Positions 17,989 to 26,701 of a stretch of DNA of 64,000 nucleotides are shown here, in pieces. Source of the stretch: Micromonospora sp. M71_S20 (GTDB lineage Bacteria; Actinomycetota; Actinomycetes; Mycobacteriales; Micromonosporaceae). The stretch lies in the NCBI RefSeq assembly GCF_003664255.1, contig NZ_RCCV01000004.1, positions 248,001-312,000 on the forward strand, in the 5' to 3' direction. Position 1 is the first letter of the stretch. The number at the start of each line of letters is the position of its first letter. Both the position numbers and the translations under genes were made by a program. The notes beneath the pieces were generated by a model that saw nothing but the letters and a program-made list of their open reading frames with translations, had not been told where the DNA came from and ran no database searches.

Positions 17989-18006
17989 CGCTACGGATGC
18001 GTAGCG
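17989..18006. promoter_or_regulatory. palindrome upstream of the DUF385 operon, candidate TetR operator
   Basis: cgctac-6 bases-gtagcg is a perfect 6+6 inverted repeat 14 bases before the DUF385 start codon. The operon ends with a TetR gene, so an autoregulatory operator is a reasonable inference. Confidence 0.4.
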
Positions 18007-18015
18007 GAAAGATCG

Positions 18016-18048
18016 GATGCGTCACCCCAACCGAAGGCGTGACGCATC
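18016..18048. repeat. palindromic repeat, TGCGTCAC-type, copy 1
   Basis: gatgcgtcac (18016-18025) and gtgacgcatc (18039-18048) form a perfect 10-bp stem with a 13-base loop in the gap between divergent genes. A similar stem with the same core occurs at 40066-40096. It may be a dispersed palindromic element or a shared operator. Confidence 0.5.
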
Positions 18049-18220
18049 AGGGGTTCGGGTGGGGCGGCTGGACCCTTCCTGCGGCCATGCCCGTGGTCAG
18101 GCTGAATATTGACCCATGTGCAAGTGCCTCCGTATTCTTTGCCGGCCCGTACGACGAACTCGACTGGCCGGCCCCCGAGCGCCAACGGATCCTGGATCCC
18201 TCACAGACGGAGGAACTTCG

Positions 18221-18766
18221 ATGCCATCACGCTGGCGCGTCGCGTTTGCGGCAACCCTGGCCGCCGCTCTCATCTTGTTGGCTGCCCCGGCGGCTGTCGC
18301 CGCACCGCTGCCGGCCGGCACGTGGTGGGGGGTGGAAGACGGCCGCACCACCTCCAGCTACAACGAGTACTTCCCGGGCTACCAGTTCGGCTGCGGGGGC
18401 GATCAGCGCCATAAGGGCGTCGACGTGGGCGCTCCCACCGGCAACCGTATCTACGCGTGGGGAGCCGGCCGTGTCGTCGGTCGCGGCTATGACCCGGGCG
18501 GCTACAACCGGTGGATCCAGGTCTACTTCCCATCCGTCAACATGAGCCTGACCCTCGGCCACCTCCTTGACGGCTCCGAGCTACGCGTCGGCAACACCTT
18601 CACCAAGGGCACCCGTTGGGCAAGAATCGGCACCTTGGCGGACGGTCTCAACCACCGTCACGTCCACTTCCGCGCCGCCCGCGGCAACCACGGCGCCTCT
18701 CCCATCGGCCCGTGCGAGGACATGAACCCCTTCGTCCTCTGGGACGCGCTGGGCCTGCCTTCCTGA
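18221..18766 (+). CDS. secreted M23-family metallopeptidase
   Basis: A 181 aa protein. The residues from about 4 to 26 are a Sec signal peptide ending near AVAAPLPAG. The mature domain has HKGVDVG (the HxxxD zinc motif at about residues 64-68) and HRHVHFRA (the HxH motif at about 146-148), the zinc and catalytic residues of LytM/M23 endopeptidases that cut peptidoglycan cross-links. ATG 18221 has a GGAGG site 6 bases upstream, so the longer frame from 18116 is not used. The compact size means a catalytic domain alone, without a cell-wall-binding repeat. Confidence 0.87.
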   Translation: MPSRWRVAFAATLAAALILLAAPAAVAAPLPAGTWWGVEDGRTTSSYNEYFPGYQFGCGGDQRHKGVDVGAPTGNRIYAWGAGRVVGRGYDPGGYNRWIQVYFPSVNMSLTLGHLLDGSELRVGNTFTKGTRWARIGTLADGLNHRHVHFRAARGNHGASPIGPCEDMNPFVLWDALGLPS

Positions 18767-18778
18767 CGACTTGACTGT

Positions 18779-18819
18779 CAGTTGCGGGGGCGCGCACAAC
18801 CCGCCTGCCCCCGCAACTG
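18779..18819 (+). terminator. hairpin terminator after the M23 gene
   Basis: cagttgcgggggc (18779-18791) pairs perfectly with gcccccgcaactg (18807-18819), a 13-bp GC-rich stem 12 bases past the stop codon. No T-run follows, as is common in actinobacteria. Confidence 0.7.
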
Positions 18820-19093
18820 ATCGAGAGCGCCAGCCGCGCCGTGGACACCGAAGCCCCGTCAGACCTGAGCCGACCGGCTAGCCACACCCGCGCCGCATTG
18901 ATGTTTCGGACTCATGGGCCGAACTCATCTCAGTATGCACCGCCCTGGCGTGCGTGGACGTGTTTTGGCTGCTCAGAGGGCATCCCTGGCCTGATGGATC
19001 TCGTTTGCCGGTTCCAGCCCCGCCGTGATTTGTGAGCTGCTTTCATGTCGTTGTGCCCTGAAGGAGGGCATCCGTCACAGGAAGGTGCGTGAC

Positions 19094-20047
19094 ATGAAGT
19101 ATCCGCTCACCAGGACCCTGCTGCTCGCCGGAGTCTCCATCGCTCTGGGCGCCGGATCGTCCGTCGGATTCGCCGGTGCCGCGTCGGCCGACGGCGCCCC
19201 GGGGGACAACTCCGACGGCTACCGGTCGTGGGAGAAGTCCTGCCACCGCCCCTACGGCGACTACGACCGCTACGACTCGTCGAAAGACCGGGAGAGGAGG
19301 CGCAGCGGGCTCAAGGCCATCGGTTTGACCGACGACCAGAAGCTGATCAAGTTTGACGTGAGCAACCCGGACCGCGCCTGCAAGATCGGCAAGGTGTGGC
19401 TCGACGACGACAACGAACTTGTCGGTATCGACTACCGGGTGCAGAACGGCAAGCTCTACGGTGTCGGCGACGAAGGCGGCGTCTACGTCCTGTCCACCCG
19501 CGACGCCTCCGCCTCCAAGGTCAGCCAGCTATCGGTAGACCTGGATGGCACGTACTTCGGGGTCGACTTCAACCCGGCCGCGGACCGACTGCGGGTCATC
19601 AGCGACAAGGGCCAGAACCTGCGCCACAACGTTAACGACGACACCACCGTCGAGGACGGGGATCTGACCTACCCGCCGGCAAACGACATCGCCTACGGCG
19701 TCACCGGGGCGGCCTACACCAACAACGACCTCGCCCCGGACACCGCCACCACCCTGTTCGACATCGACACCAACCTCGACCAGGTCGCGGTGCAGTCACC
19801 CGCCAACACCGGGCAACTCGCCGCCACCGGCAAGCTCGGCGTCAACGCCGGAACCTGGGCCGGGTTCGACATCTACAGCACCGTCCGCGACGACAAAACG
19901 GTCTACAACAAGGGCTTCGCCGTCCTGCAGGTCAACAACCGCAGCAAGGTCTACAAGATCGACATGCTGACCGGTGACGCCGACAAGCAGGGCGCCTTCT
20001 ACGACTACCACGTCGTCGACCTCGCACTGCCCCTCAACCAGCACTGA
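19094..20047 (+). CDS. secreted DUF4394 domain protein
   Basis: A 317 aa protein from ATG 19094. The N-terminal 33 residues form a Sec signal peptide (LTRTLLLAGVSIALGAG, cut near ASADGAPG). After a charged linker, DUF4394 covers about residues 75-315, with repeated beta-strand units such as LIKFDVSNP, GVDFNPAADRLRVIS, YTNNDLAP and TTLFDIDTNLDQV, suggestive of a beta-propeller. The function of DUF4394 proteins is not known. This one would be extracellular. A perfect 32-base palindrome follows the gene. Confidence 0.88.
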   Translation: MKYPLTRTLLLAGVSIALGAGSSVGFAGAASADGAPGDNSDGYRSWEKSCHRPYGDYDRYDSSKDRERRRSGLKAIGLTDDQKLIKFDVSNPDRACKIGKVWLDDDNELVGIDYRVQNGKLYGVGDEGGVYVLSTRDASASKVSQLSVDLDGTYFGVDFNPAADRLRVISDKGQNLRHNVNDDTTVEDGDLTYPPANDIAYGVTGAAYTNNDLAPDTATTLFDIDTNLDQVAVQSPANTGQLAATGKLGVNAGTWAGFDIYSTVRDDKTVYNKGFAVLQVNNRSKVYKIDMLTGDADKQGAFYDYHVVDLALPLNQH

Positions 20048-20337
20048 GACGACCGTCCGCGCGCAAACACGCAACGAACCCAGGGGAGGGCCGGCATGCC
20101 GGCCCTCCCCTGAAGCAAAACCTGTGAGGCGGCCTTGGCAGCGCGCTCAAGTTGCTCATACAACTGCCCAGCGGCGTGCAGGAGTCGAGCCTCATCGGAC
20201 CATGCCTGCCACTGCTCAACCCAAGCGTCGAAAGCACGCACAATCCGCCCAGGCGGCGCCTCACTACTGTCATCGTCGCGCAGCCGGGCGTCCAACAGGC
20301 GCGGCGCGGAACCAGCGAACCCGCCCACGGAGTCCAT
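20005..20337 (-). CDS. hypothetical helical protein, possibly truncated
   Basis: A minus-strand frame of 110 codons whose first 75 residues look genuinely coding (RLLDARLRDDDSSE, IVRAFDAWVEQWQAW, LYEQLERAAKAASQ), mostly helical and amphipathic. The C-terminal 25 residues read through the terminator palindrome and into the end of the DUF4394 gene, so the true end has probably been lost. Upstream it approaches the interrupted WD40 gene in divergent orientation. No family is recognised. Confidence 0.4.
   Translation of the reverse strand: MDSVGGFAGSAPRLLDARLRDDDSSEAPPGRIVRAFDAWVEQWQAWSDEARLLHAAGQLYEQLERAAKAASQVLLQGRAGMPALPWVRCVFARGRSSQCWLRGSARSTTW
20081..20112. terminator. perfect 32-base palindrome terminator
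   Basis: Caggggagggccggca followed directly by its exact reverse complement, 33 bases after the DUF4394 stop. It can fold as a 14-15 bp GC stem with a minimal loop and would act on both strands. Confidence 0.75.
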
Positions 20338-20755
20338 GTCGATCGCTGGTGTAGCAACTCCGGTGGCGCCGGCTCCGTCGGTGGCCGAGACGGACGCAGT
20401 CGCATGATCACTGGGCTTGACCCGTTTCGACGGACAGGGTCGTTGTGTTGATCTTAGTTAGGCGGCTTGGTCGATCGGTAGCGGTTGTGAGCTGGCGGCC
20501 TCGAAAGCCGCAGGGCTGAGGTAGCCGAGGGTTGAGTGTCGGCGGCGGGTATTGTACCAGCCCTCGATGTATTCGAATATGGCCTGGCGGGCGGCTTGGT
20601 GGGTGGGCCAGGCCTGGCGGTGCAGGAGTTCGGTTTTGATGGTGGCGAAGAACGACTCGGCGACGGCGTTGTCCCAGCACTGTCCGCGCCGACCGACGGA
20701 CAGGCGGATGTCGTGACGGTGTGCGAGGCGGGCGTGCTGGGCGCTGACGTATTGC

Positions 20756-22203
20756 CCGGGTTCAACCGGTCGTTGCAACACCGCTGCTGTGCAGCAATCG
20801 TAGGTGCTCGTCGAGGGCCTCGGCGGGTGTCTTCCAGCCGAGGACCTTGCGGGGCCTGCTGTTGATGGCGGCCTGGACGGCGAGGAGGTCATCGAGGCTC
20901 CAGCGGGACAGGTCGGTGCCCTTGGGGAAGTACTGGCGTAGCAGGCCGTTGGTGTTCTCGTTCGTGCCGCGCTGCCAGGGCGAGTGGGGGTCGGCGAAGT
21001 AGACCGCCATGCCGGTTTCGATCTTGAATTGGGCGTGTGCGGAGAGCTCCTTGCCCCGGTCCCAGGTCAGCGACCGTAGCAGCTCGGCCGGCATCATCGT
21101 CATCGTCGAGCTGAGGGCGTCTTTCATCGCGATGGCGCCGTAGCCGCCCAGGGCGGGCCCGTTCTTGACAGGTGGGACGGTTCCGTAGCCCTCGAGGCGG
21201 GGCAGGTGGACCAGGAGCGTGTAGCGGCTGCTGCGCTCCACGACGGTGCCGATCGCCGACCGGTTCAAACCGATGATCAGATCGCCCTCCCAGTGCCCAG
21301 GCACCGCACGGTCGGTGGCCTCGGCAGGCCGTTCACTGAGCACGACATCGGCGGTGACATGACCCTGCGGCCTGTTCCGGGACCGTTCCCGGGGCTTGCG
21401 CAGTGCCCGGCCGGTGCGCAAGCAGGCGACCAGCTCACGCTGGAGCGCTCCACGTCCTTGAATGTAGAGCGCCTGGTAGATCGCCTCGTGGCTGATGCGC
21501 ATGTCCTCATCGTCGGGGAAGTCGACGACCAGCCGCCGGCTGATCTGTTCCGGGCTCCAGACCGTGGCCCAGCGCCGGTCGGCGCGGTGCGGCTTGTTCA
21601 GCCCTTTCCAAGTCGTCGACGGGCCAGCGGCAACGGTCCCGTCAGGACGCTGCAACTGCCCGCTCAGCCGCGCTTGGACGTACTCGCATAGCCGCGGGTT
21701 GCCCGCCAACTTCACCCGCTTCGGGCGCCGCGCCGCGATCTGCGCCTTCCACTGTGCGACGCCTGCCCGGTACTCCCGCTTGCCGGCACGGGTGGCGGCG
21801 TTGCGCCGCAGCTCCCGCGAGATCGTGCCGGGGTCTCGATGGAGCTGCCGGGCGATCGCGCGGACACCCTGGCCCTGCGCCTTGAGTAGCGCAATCTCCT
21901 CGCGCTCGAAGAAGGACAGGTAGCGGCCGGTGGGCTCGGCAAGGCTCAACGGGGGCATGCCGCCAGCGTGCCGAAACCAGCGCACCGCAACGGGCGTCGA
22001 CACACCGAGATCGAGCGCCGCCTCCTCGGTGCGCTTGCCCTGCGCAATCAGGCGCCAGAAGGCGCGCTCCACATGCCGCGCCGGCATCGGCCGGCCCGGC
22101 GAACGCATCGCCGGCCGCAACGCCCGATCCGCCTGCTGCTGACGACGCACCATTCGAACACCTCCACGACCACGAGGTGTTGCGACGACCGGTTGAGTCC
22201 GCC
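20756..22203 (-). mobile_element. IS30-family element inserted in IS3 orfB
   Basis: 1448 bp. Flanked by the 4-base direct repeat ttgc at 20752-20755 and 22204-22207. Imperfect terminal inverted repeats share tcaaccggtcgt-gcaacacc with one mismatch (left end at about 20763, right end at about 22197). It contains a single intact transposase gene. Both ends and the gene are whole, so it may still be mobile. Confidence 0.88.
20762..22153 (-). CDS. IS30-family transposase
   Basis: A 463 aa protein. ATG 22153 is the first in-element start; the frame also opens further upstream, but only into interrupted orfB sequence. N-terminal HTH regions occur at about 20-65 (GKRTEEAALDLGVSTPVAVR) and 75-120 (FFEREEIALLKAQGQGVRAI, LHRDPGTISRELRRN), the latter being the IS30 signature. 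The DDE integrase core has the acidic residues in GHWEGDLIIG, LTWDRGKELSAH and GTNENTNGLLRQYFPKG. Length and motifs are complete. Confidence 0.95.
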   Translation of the reverse strand: MVRRQQQADRALRPAMRSPGRPMPARHVERAFWRLIAQGKRTEEAALDLGVSTPVAVRWFRHAGGMPPLSLAEPTGRYLSFFEREEIALLKAQGQGVRAIARQLHRDPGTISRELRRNAATRAGKREYRAGVAQWKAQIAARRPKRVKLAGNPRLCEYVQARLSGQLQRPDGTVAAGPSTTWKGLNKPHRADRRWATVWSPEQISRRLVVDFPDDEDMRISHEAIYQALYIQGRGALQRELVACLRTGRALRKPRERSRNRPQGHVTADVVLSERPAEATDRAVPGHWEGDLIIGLNRSAIGTVVERSSRYTLLVHLPRLEGYGTVPPVKNGPALGGYGAIAMKDALSSTMTMMPAELLRSLTWDRGKELSAHAQFKIETGMAVYFADPHSPWQRGTNENTNGLLRQYFPKGTDLSRWSLDDLLAVQAAINSRPRKVLGWKTPAEALDEHLRLLHSSGVATTG

Positions 22204-22802
22204 TTGCGTGCCGCGGTCGGAATGAAACACCAGCCCGGGCTCGGGTCGGCGGCGTGCGAGAGCGTCGGCGAGGGCGGCGTCGACCAGGTCGGTCCTCAGG
22301 TTGTCGGCCACGGCCCAGCCGACAACCCGGCGTGATGCGAGATCGATGACGGTGGCCAGGTAGAGCCAGCCCTGCCACGTGTTGATGTAGGTGATGTCGC
22401 CGCACCAGCGGGTATCGATTACGCCAGGATCAACACGGAAGTCGCGGCCGACCAGGTCAGGCCGGAGCTCGGCGGCCGGATCCGGGATTGTGGTCGTGCG
22501 CCAGCGGCGTGGGCTCTTGCCGGCGAGTCCGGCGGTGCGCATCAGCCGGGCGACGCGTTTGCGGCCGTGCCGTAGCCCCTGCTCGGTGAGCTCCGCGTGG
22601 ATCCGCGGCGCCCCGTAGGTGCCCTTGGACCGTTCGTGCAGCACGGTGATCTTGTCGGTGAGCCGGGCATCGACCCGCTCGCGCTGCGACTGGGCACCGG
22701 TTTTCTGCTGGTAGTAGGCGGATCGGGAGACCTCGAGCAGTTCGCAGGCACGTTTGACGTTGTGCTTGCCGGCCTGCTCCGCGGCGATGAACGGGAAGAC
22801 GT

Positions 22803-23126
22803 TCACCGGGTCTCCTTCGCGAAGAAAGCCGTCGCTCGTTTGAGCACATCGACGTCTTCGCGCAGCCTGCGGTTCTCTTTGCGCAGCTGTGCGAGTTCGG
22901 CCCGTTCGTCGGTGGTCAGCCCGTCGGCGCGGACGCCGGTGTCGAGTTCGGCCTGCTTGACCCACTCACGCACTGCCGTCTCGGTCAGGTCGAAGTCCTG
23001 GCTGACCTGCCGGAGCGTGCGGTCACCACGCTGGCACAACTCGACGATCTCGGCCTTGAACTCCGGCGTGAACGAACGCCGAGGCCGTGGCCGCTTCTCT
23101 CCCATGCTCTCCATGATGCTGGACAT
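22803..23126 (-). CDS. IS3-family transposase OrfA
   Basis: A 107 aa protein. An N-terminal HTH_Tnp_1 domain (RRSFTPEFKAEIVELCQRGD, TLRQVSQDFDLTETAVREW) is followed by a leucine-zipper-like segment (AELAQLRKENRRLREDVDVL) used for dimerisation. Its TGA overlaps the GTG start of orfB at 22804-22806. IS3 elements usually make an OrfAB fusion by frameshifting, but here simple coupling is also possible. Confidence 0.92.
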   Translation of the reverse strand: MSSIMESMGEKRPRPRRSFTPEFKAEIVELCQRGDRTLRQVSQDFDLTETAVREWVKQAELDTGVRADGLTTDERAELAQLRKENRRLREDVDVLKRATAFFAKETR

Positions 23127-24211
23127 CCTCCCGGAGACCCCAGGTCCCGCTACGATTCGGAGGCGACGATTGCCTGTCGATCATGTTCTCGCCATCAGGC
23201 GACCTGATCGCCACCGCAAAGCAGGAGCAGATCACGGTGTGGGATGCGGGATCTGGTGTCCTCCACGCACAATGGGGCGCTCGACCGCGACGAAAGCCGA
23301 GACGCATACCGGCATCGACACCGTTCCCGTGGGCGTATGCGCTTGCCTGGTCCGGCGACGGCGAGCGGATGGCCGTCCACACGCATTGATTCTACGGCAG
23401 AACACCACCCGCCCTTTCAATTTGGCACGTAGCCACAGCGCAGCGCCTAGCAGTCCTCGACGGCAGCGAAGACAGCACCGGAACGCTTGCCTGGTCCCCG
23501 GACTCAAGCCTCATAGCTGCTGTCATCAGCAAGCACAACGTGAGCTTCTGGCGAGGAGACGACTACACCCGTACCCACCAATGGCGAATCGAAGGACTCG
23601 GCAAAGTAGCCGCCCTGGCCTGGTCGAATGACTCCACCAGACTCGCCGCCGCCGTCGGCAACCAGATCGAGATCTGGAACGTAACGCAGCAGCACGTAAG
23701 CGTGCGCTTTGTCGGCCACACAGGCAAGGTCCAACACCTCAGCTGGGCAACCGACGGAAACAGGCTGGCAACCATCAGCGACGACCACATGCTCTACCTC
23801 TGGCGCACTCAAGACGGACGACCGTTCGGCGTACTCGACATACCTCACGGGATTGTGCGCAGCCTGTCATGGCAAGACGCCCTCATCGTCACCTACGATG
23901 ACGGCACGATCATGAGTTGGGATATCTGCGGTGACCGCGTGCAGGCTTCGGCCGAAGGCGGTGAACCTCGTGCGCTCAGCGCCGAAGAACGCGAGCGATA
24001 CGGGCTGCCGTCAACGCCGACCGACTGAAACTCGCCAGGACATGAGCGGCGGGATCCAACTCGATGGCTGCACGTTCAGCTCGGTCAGTCGATAACGGAG
24101 CGAGCCGGCTGGCAAGCTTCGACCCCATGCCCCCAAACTGCTATTCATGCTCACGCACGGCAACGGGGCGCGGGCTTGAGCCAATCCTGGCCGTACCGTA
24201 ATCTATGAGCA

Positions 24212-24280
24212 TGTGCACCCCAGAATGGTGCACATATGATGCGTGCACGTGTTCGAATCCCCCCTCGGACACGTTATTTC
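24212..24280. other. candidate attachment site: inverted repeat and tRNA-3'-end-like sequence beside the recombinase
   Basis: tgtgcacc (24212-24219) and ggtgcaca (24227-24234) form a perfect 8-bp inverted repeat. Immediately after, gttcgaatcccccctcgga (about 24252-24270) looks like the T-loop and 3' acceptor half of a tRNA gene, but no matching 5' half or paired T-stem is present. It lies at the 3' end of a large serine recombinase gene, where an att hybrid would be expected. The call rests on resemblance and position. Confidence 0.4.
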
Positions 24281-25791
24281 CACACGAAGCGTGATGATTC
24301 TTCGTGCTTTGCGTGATCCCCGTCCCGTTGGGCGGGGATTTTTGCTGTGCCGGCGAGGCTGCTTCCCTGTGGGTTGAGCGGGTGGGCCGCGGTCTCGGCT
24401 TCGACGGTCCAGGTGTGGTGGTCACACACGACGATCATGTTGTTGGCGCGTAGGTATGCGGTGACCTTCTCCGGGTCGGGGCTGCGCAGCGTGGGATGGT
24501 GCCGGTGCAGTCTGCGGTCATGTCGGAGGCGGTCCAGCAAGTGGTCTCCCCGGATGTAGAGGATCTTCGGCTGTCGGGTGGTCTTGGTTCGGGTGCTGGT
24601 GTAGCCGTGGCGGCAGCGGTAGCCGGGACGGCCGTGGACCCAGTGGGAGTCCATCAGGCGGCCGCAGGCGCCGCAGCACACGAGGCCGGCCAGGCGGTAG
24701 CGGCGCGTAGCGCCGTCCGCGGGGGTGGGCGCGGTGTGGATGGCTTGGGCGGCGACGAACTGTTCCTCGGTGACCAGCGGCGGGTGGGCGATCTGTCGGG
24801 CGACGACCCACTGCGGGGCGGCGTTCCAGCGCTGGACCTCGCGGTGGCGCGTGAGGGTCCCATCGGGTGTGAGGTCGTCGTGGTCGGTGCGTTGCCGGTT
24901 CCACACCTGGCGGCCGGTGTAGCGGGGGTTGGCCAGGATCGCCGCGACTGTGGTCAGCATCCAGGCGTGTGCGCTGCGGTGCCGATTGCGCGCCGGGTCG
25001 GCGTCAGATGGGCATTGCACGTCGTTGTCGTTGAGTTCCCGGGCGATGCTGGCCACGCTGCGCCCGGCCAGCCGCTGCTCGAACATCCAGCGGACGTGGG
25101 GTGCGGTGGCGGGGTCGGGTTCCAGGCGGTGCAGGCGCCGCCCCCAGGCGGCGTGGGCGCGGTTCGGGTGAGGGCCGGCGTCGGCGAGCCGGTAGCCGTA
25201 GGGCGGTCGACCGCCGAGGTGTCGTCCCTGCGTCTCGGCTTGGGCGCGCATGGCCGCGGTCGTGCGGTGGCGCGCTCGGGATACCTCGCGTTGGGAGTGC
25301 ACGCCCAATAGGTCCAGCAGTGCCAGTTGTCGGGGGTTGTCGAAGTCCACCGGACCGTAGGTTTCCGGTAGCCACAGCTGTACACCGTGCTTGAACAGGG
25401 TTGGGGCGAGCTGTTCGAGCTGTTGGCCGTGGAAGGCGCGTTCGTACTCGCCGACGACGATCGCGTCGAACCGGCGTGCCGGGTCGGCCAGTGCGGCGAG
25501 CAGCAGGGCCGCCTGCGGCCGGTCCGGCCAGGCGATCCGGCGGGAGACGCCCTCATCGAAAAACTCAACCACGATCCGGCCATGCCCGACGACCAGGTCC
25601 TCGGCATAGTTGCGCTGCCACCGGCACGACGACGCCCGATCCTGGAAGTCGACCGTGGACATCCGGCCGTAGAACGCGAACCGCAGCCCATCCGTAGCGG
25701 TGGTGAACCGCCGTGGCCGTAGCTTCCGCTGCCCGGCGGCCCAGGACGAGAGCGTGCTTCGTTCGGGTGCTGCCGTCGTTCTCGTCGCCAT
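24274..25791 (-). CDS. large serine recombinase/integrase
   Basis: A 505 aa protein. The resolvase domain starts at about residue 36. FYGRMSTVDFQDRASS gives Y41, R43 and the likely nucleophile S45. A recombinase domain follows (GGRPPYGYRLADAGPHPN, SVASIARELNDNDV, AILANPRYTGRQVWNRQR). Then comes a zinc ribbon (LVCCGACGRLMDSHW, GYRCRHG) and a C-terminal tail. This is the architecture of site-specific integrases of phages and integrative elements. The tail after about 470 (NPQGSSLAGTAKIPAQRDGD) overlaps a terminator and the att-like site, so the exact C-terminus may reflect the integration junction. It probably mobilised the accessory segment to its right or left. Confidence 0.92.
   Translation of the reverse strand: MATRTTAAPERSTLSSWAAGQRKLRPRRFTTATDGLRFAFYGRMSTVDFQDRASSCRWQRNYAEDLVVGHGRIVVEFFDEGVSRRIAWPDRPQAALLLAALADPARRFDAIVVGEYERAFHGQQLEQLAPTLFKHGVQLWLPETYGPVDFDNPRQLALLDLLGVHSQREVSRARHRTTAAMRAQAETQGRHLGGRPPYGYRLADAGPHPNRAHAAWGRRLHRLEPDPATAPHVRWMFEQRLAGRSVASIARELNDNDVQCPSDADPARNRHRSAHAWMLTTVAAILANPRYTGRQVWNRQRTDHDDLTPDGTLTRHREVQRWNAAPQWVVARQIAHPPLVTEEQFVAAQAIHTAPTPADGATRRYRLAGLVCCGACGRLMDSHWVHGRPGYRCRHGYTSTRTKTTRQPKILYIRGDHLLDRLRHDRRLHRHHPTLRSPDPEKVTAYLRANNMIVVCDHHTWTVEAETAAHPLNPQGSSLAGTAKIPAQRDGDHAKHEESSRFVWK
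24316..24343 (+). terminator. plus-strand terminator with T-run
   Basis: atccccgtccc-gtt-gggcggggat forms a strong stem (one bulge) followed by five Ts on the plus strand. It would stop transcription coming from the WD40 side and lies within the last codons of the convergent recombinase gene. Confidence 0.6.
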
Positions 25792-26020
25792 AGGACCTCC
25801 ACGATCGGTGCGTTTACCCCGTCCTGGTTCCCACGTTCAGAGTAGGGGGAGCGGCTGATTCATGTAGTTCGATCACCCTTTCGGGTGGTATAGCGGAATC
25901 GTCCGGGCGGCTGACGGGCAGGGTCGGGGCAAGGTCTGTCGGCGACCCTGGCTGCTTGCTGATGAGGGTGCGGCCGGTGCTCACCGTCTCGATGCCTCCT
26001 GTAAGGCGACCACCGCCTGA

Positions 26021-26700
26021 GTGCTGCGCGCCCTCGCCGAAGCTCTCGAGCTACCCGGTGGAACAACCGCGCCTTGCTGGCTACCCGCACGGAGTTCCGT
26101 GCAGCTCAACGGCTGCCCGCGACCTCGTGTGGAACATCCCATGGCTGGCTCCCGCAGCGGACGACATCGCCGTGGTGCGAGTGCCCGGACCGCACGAACT
26201 GGCCAAGGCCCGGACGCACGTGATGGCGACCCGGCAGGGCACTGCCCGTTTCCGCCGTCCCGGCAGCAACGCGACCGAGTCGGAAGACCTGTGGGACGGC
26301 ATCGAACAGGCCGTCGAGCGGACCGTGGAACTGACCCGTTGCCCGCGCTGCGGAGCACATCCCGAGCAGCCCGCACGGGCGCGGCCCCGCGCGCGGACAA
26401 CTGCTTCCACGTCTCGTGTACGAGCTGCGGCGTGGCTTGGGAGAGCCGCCGCTGCCGAACCTGCACGCGCAGTTACCCGGTCCTGGATACCGTCCGTGAA
26501 TCGCCGGGGATCCCCGATGGGGACCGCATCGACCAGCGGTACGCAGCGACCTGCTCGCCGCACCATGCGCGACCCGCAGCCGTGTCTTCATCTGCCCCTG
26601 GTGCGCCACGTGTGCGAACGCCCAGTCGGACCAGAACTGTGCCAGGTGCTACGCAATAACAGGGAGCGTCGATCCGATCCCGCAGGTGAGGCCGTGAGCA
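26021..26700 (+). pseudogene. zinc-ribbon-rich unknown protein, frameshifted
   Basis: Three frames assemble into one protein. They run from LRALAEALELPGGT, through VWNIPWLAPAADDIAVV and LWDGIEQAVERTVELTRCPRCGAHPE, then NCFHVSCTSCGVAWESRRC with RTCTRSYPVLDTV, and finally SRVFICPWCATCANAQ with DQNCARCYAITG. Five or more CxxC pairs imply several zinc ribbons. At least two indels destroy the frame. It lies 2 bp before the next decayed gene, so the two were probably an operon. No function is known to me. Confidence 0.55.
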
Positions 26701-26701
26701 G

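Larger units (their letters stand above)
20458..22806 (-). pseudogene. IS3-family transposase OrfB (DDE integrase), split by IS30
   Basis: The N-terminal part runs from GTG 22806 to about 22208 (ACELLEVSRSAYYQQKTG, GAPRIHAELTEQG, WCGDITYINTWQGWLYLATV, LVFHSDRGTQ). The C-terminal part resumes at 20755 (YVSAQHARLAHRHD, NAVAESFFATIKTEL, STLGYLSPAAFE) to 20458. Reading across after removing 20756-22203 and one ttgc restores HSDRGTQ-YVSA with the complete D-D-35-E triad. Apart from the insertion there is no damage, so the interruption is recent. Confidence 0.9.
20418..23148 (-). mobile_element. IS3-family insertion sequence, split by an IS30-family element
   Basis: It carries overlapping orfA and orfB on the minus strand. 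The left end starts tgacccgtttcgacgg at 20418. The right end, near 23148, is a weak inverted match (about half of 21 bases), so ends are approximate. The 3-base flank gct occurs at 20415-20417 and 23149-23151, consistent with an IS3-type target duplication. Without the 1.45 kb IS30 insertion the element would be about 1.28 kb, a normal IS3 length. orfB is disrupted, so it cannot move on its own. Confidence 0.8.
20404..24028 (+). pseudogene. WD40-repeat protein gene, interrupted by nested IS elements
   Basis: Right of the IS3-family element the frame reads SIMFSPSGDLIATAKQEQI then TVWDAGSG. It hits one in-frame TGA at 23387-23389 and continues as ALSIWHVATAQRLAVLDG, LAWSPDSSLIAAV, LAWSNDSTRLAAAVGN, LSWATDGNRLATISDD and SWDICGDRV to a stop at 24028. 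These are WD40 blades. Removing the element at 20418-23148, with the 3-base duplication gct, joins the frame to MITGL from ATG 20404, giving a continuous first blade. About 295 codons are visible, roughly five or more blades. The gene is broken by the insertion and by the extra stop. Confidence 0.7.

Noticed and set aside
20005..20411. Continuous gene reading through the 32-base palindrome
   Set aside because: The palindrome is better explained as a terminator of the DUF4394 gene. The minus-strand frame across it loses coding character, so only the upstream part is offered, at low confidence.
24252..24270. A complete tRNA gene at the recombinase end
   Set aside because: Only a T-loop/3'-end-like stretch is visible. 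No anticodon arm, no D-arm and no paired T-stem could be found, so it is listed only as a candidate att sequence.
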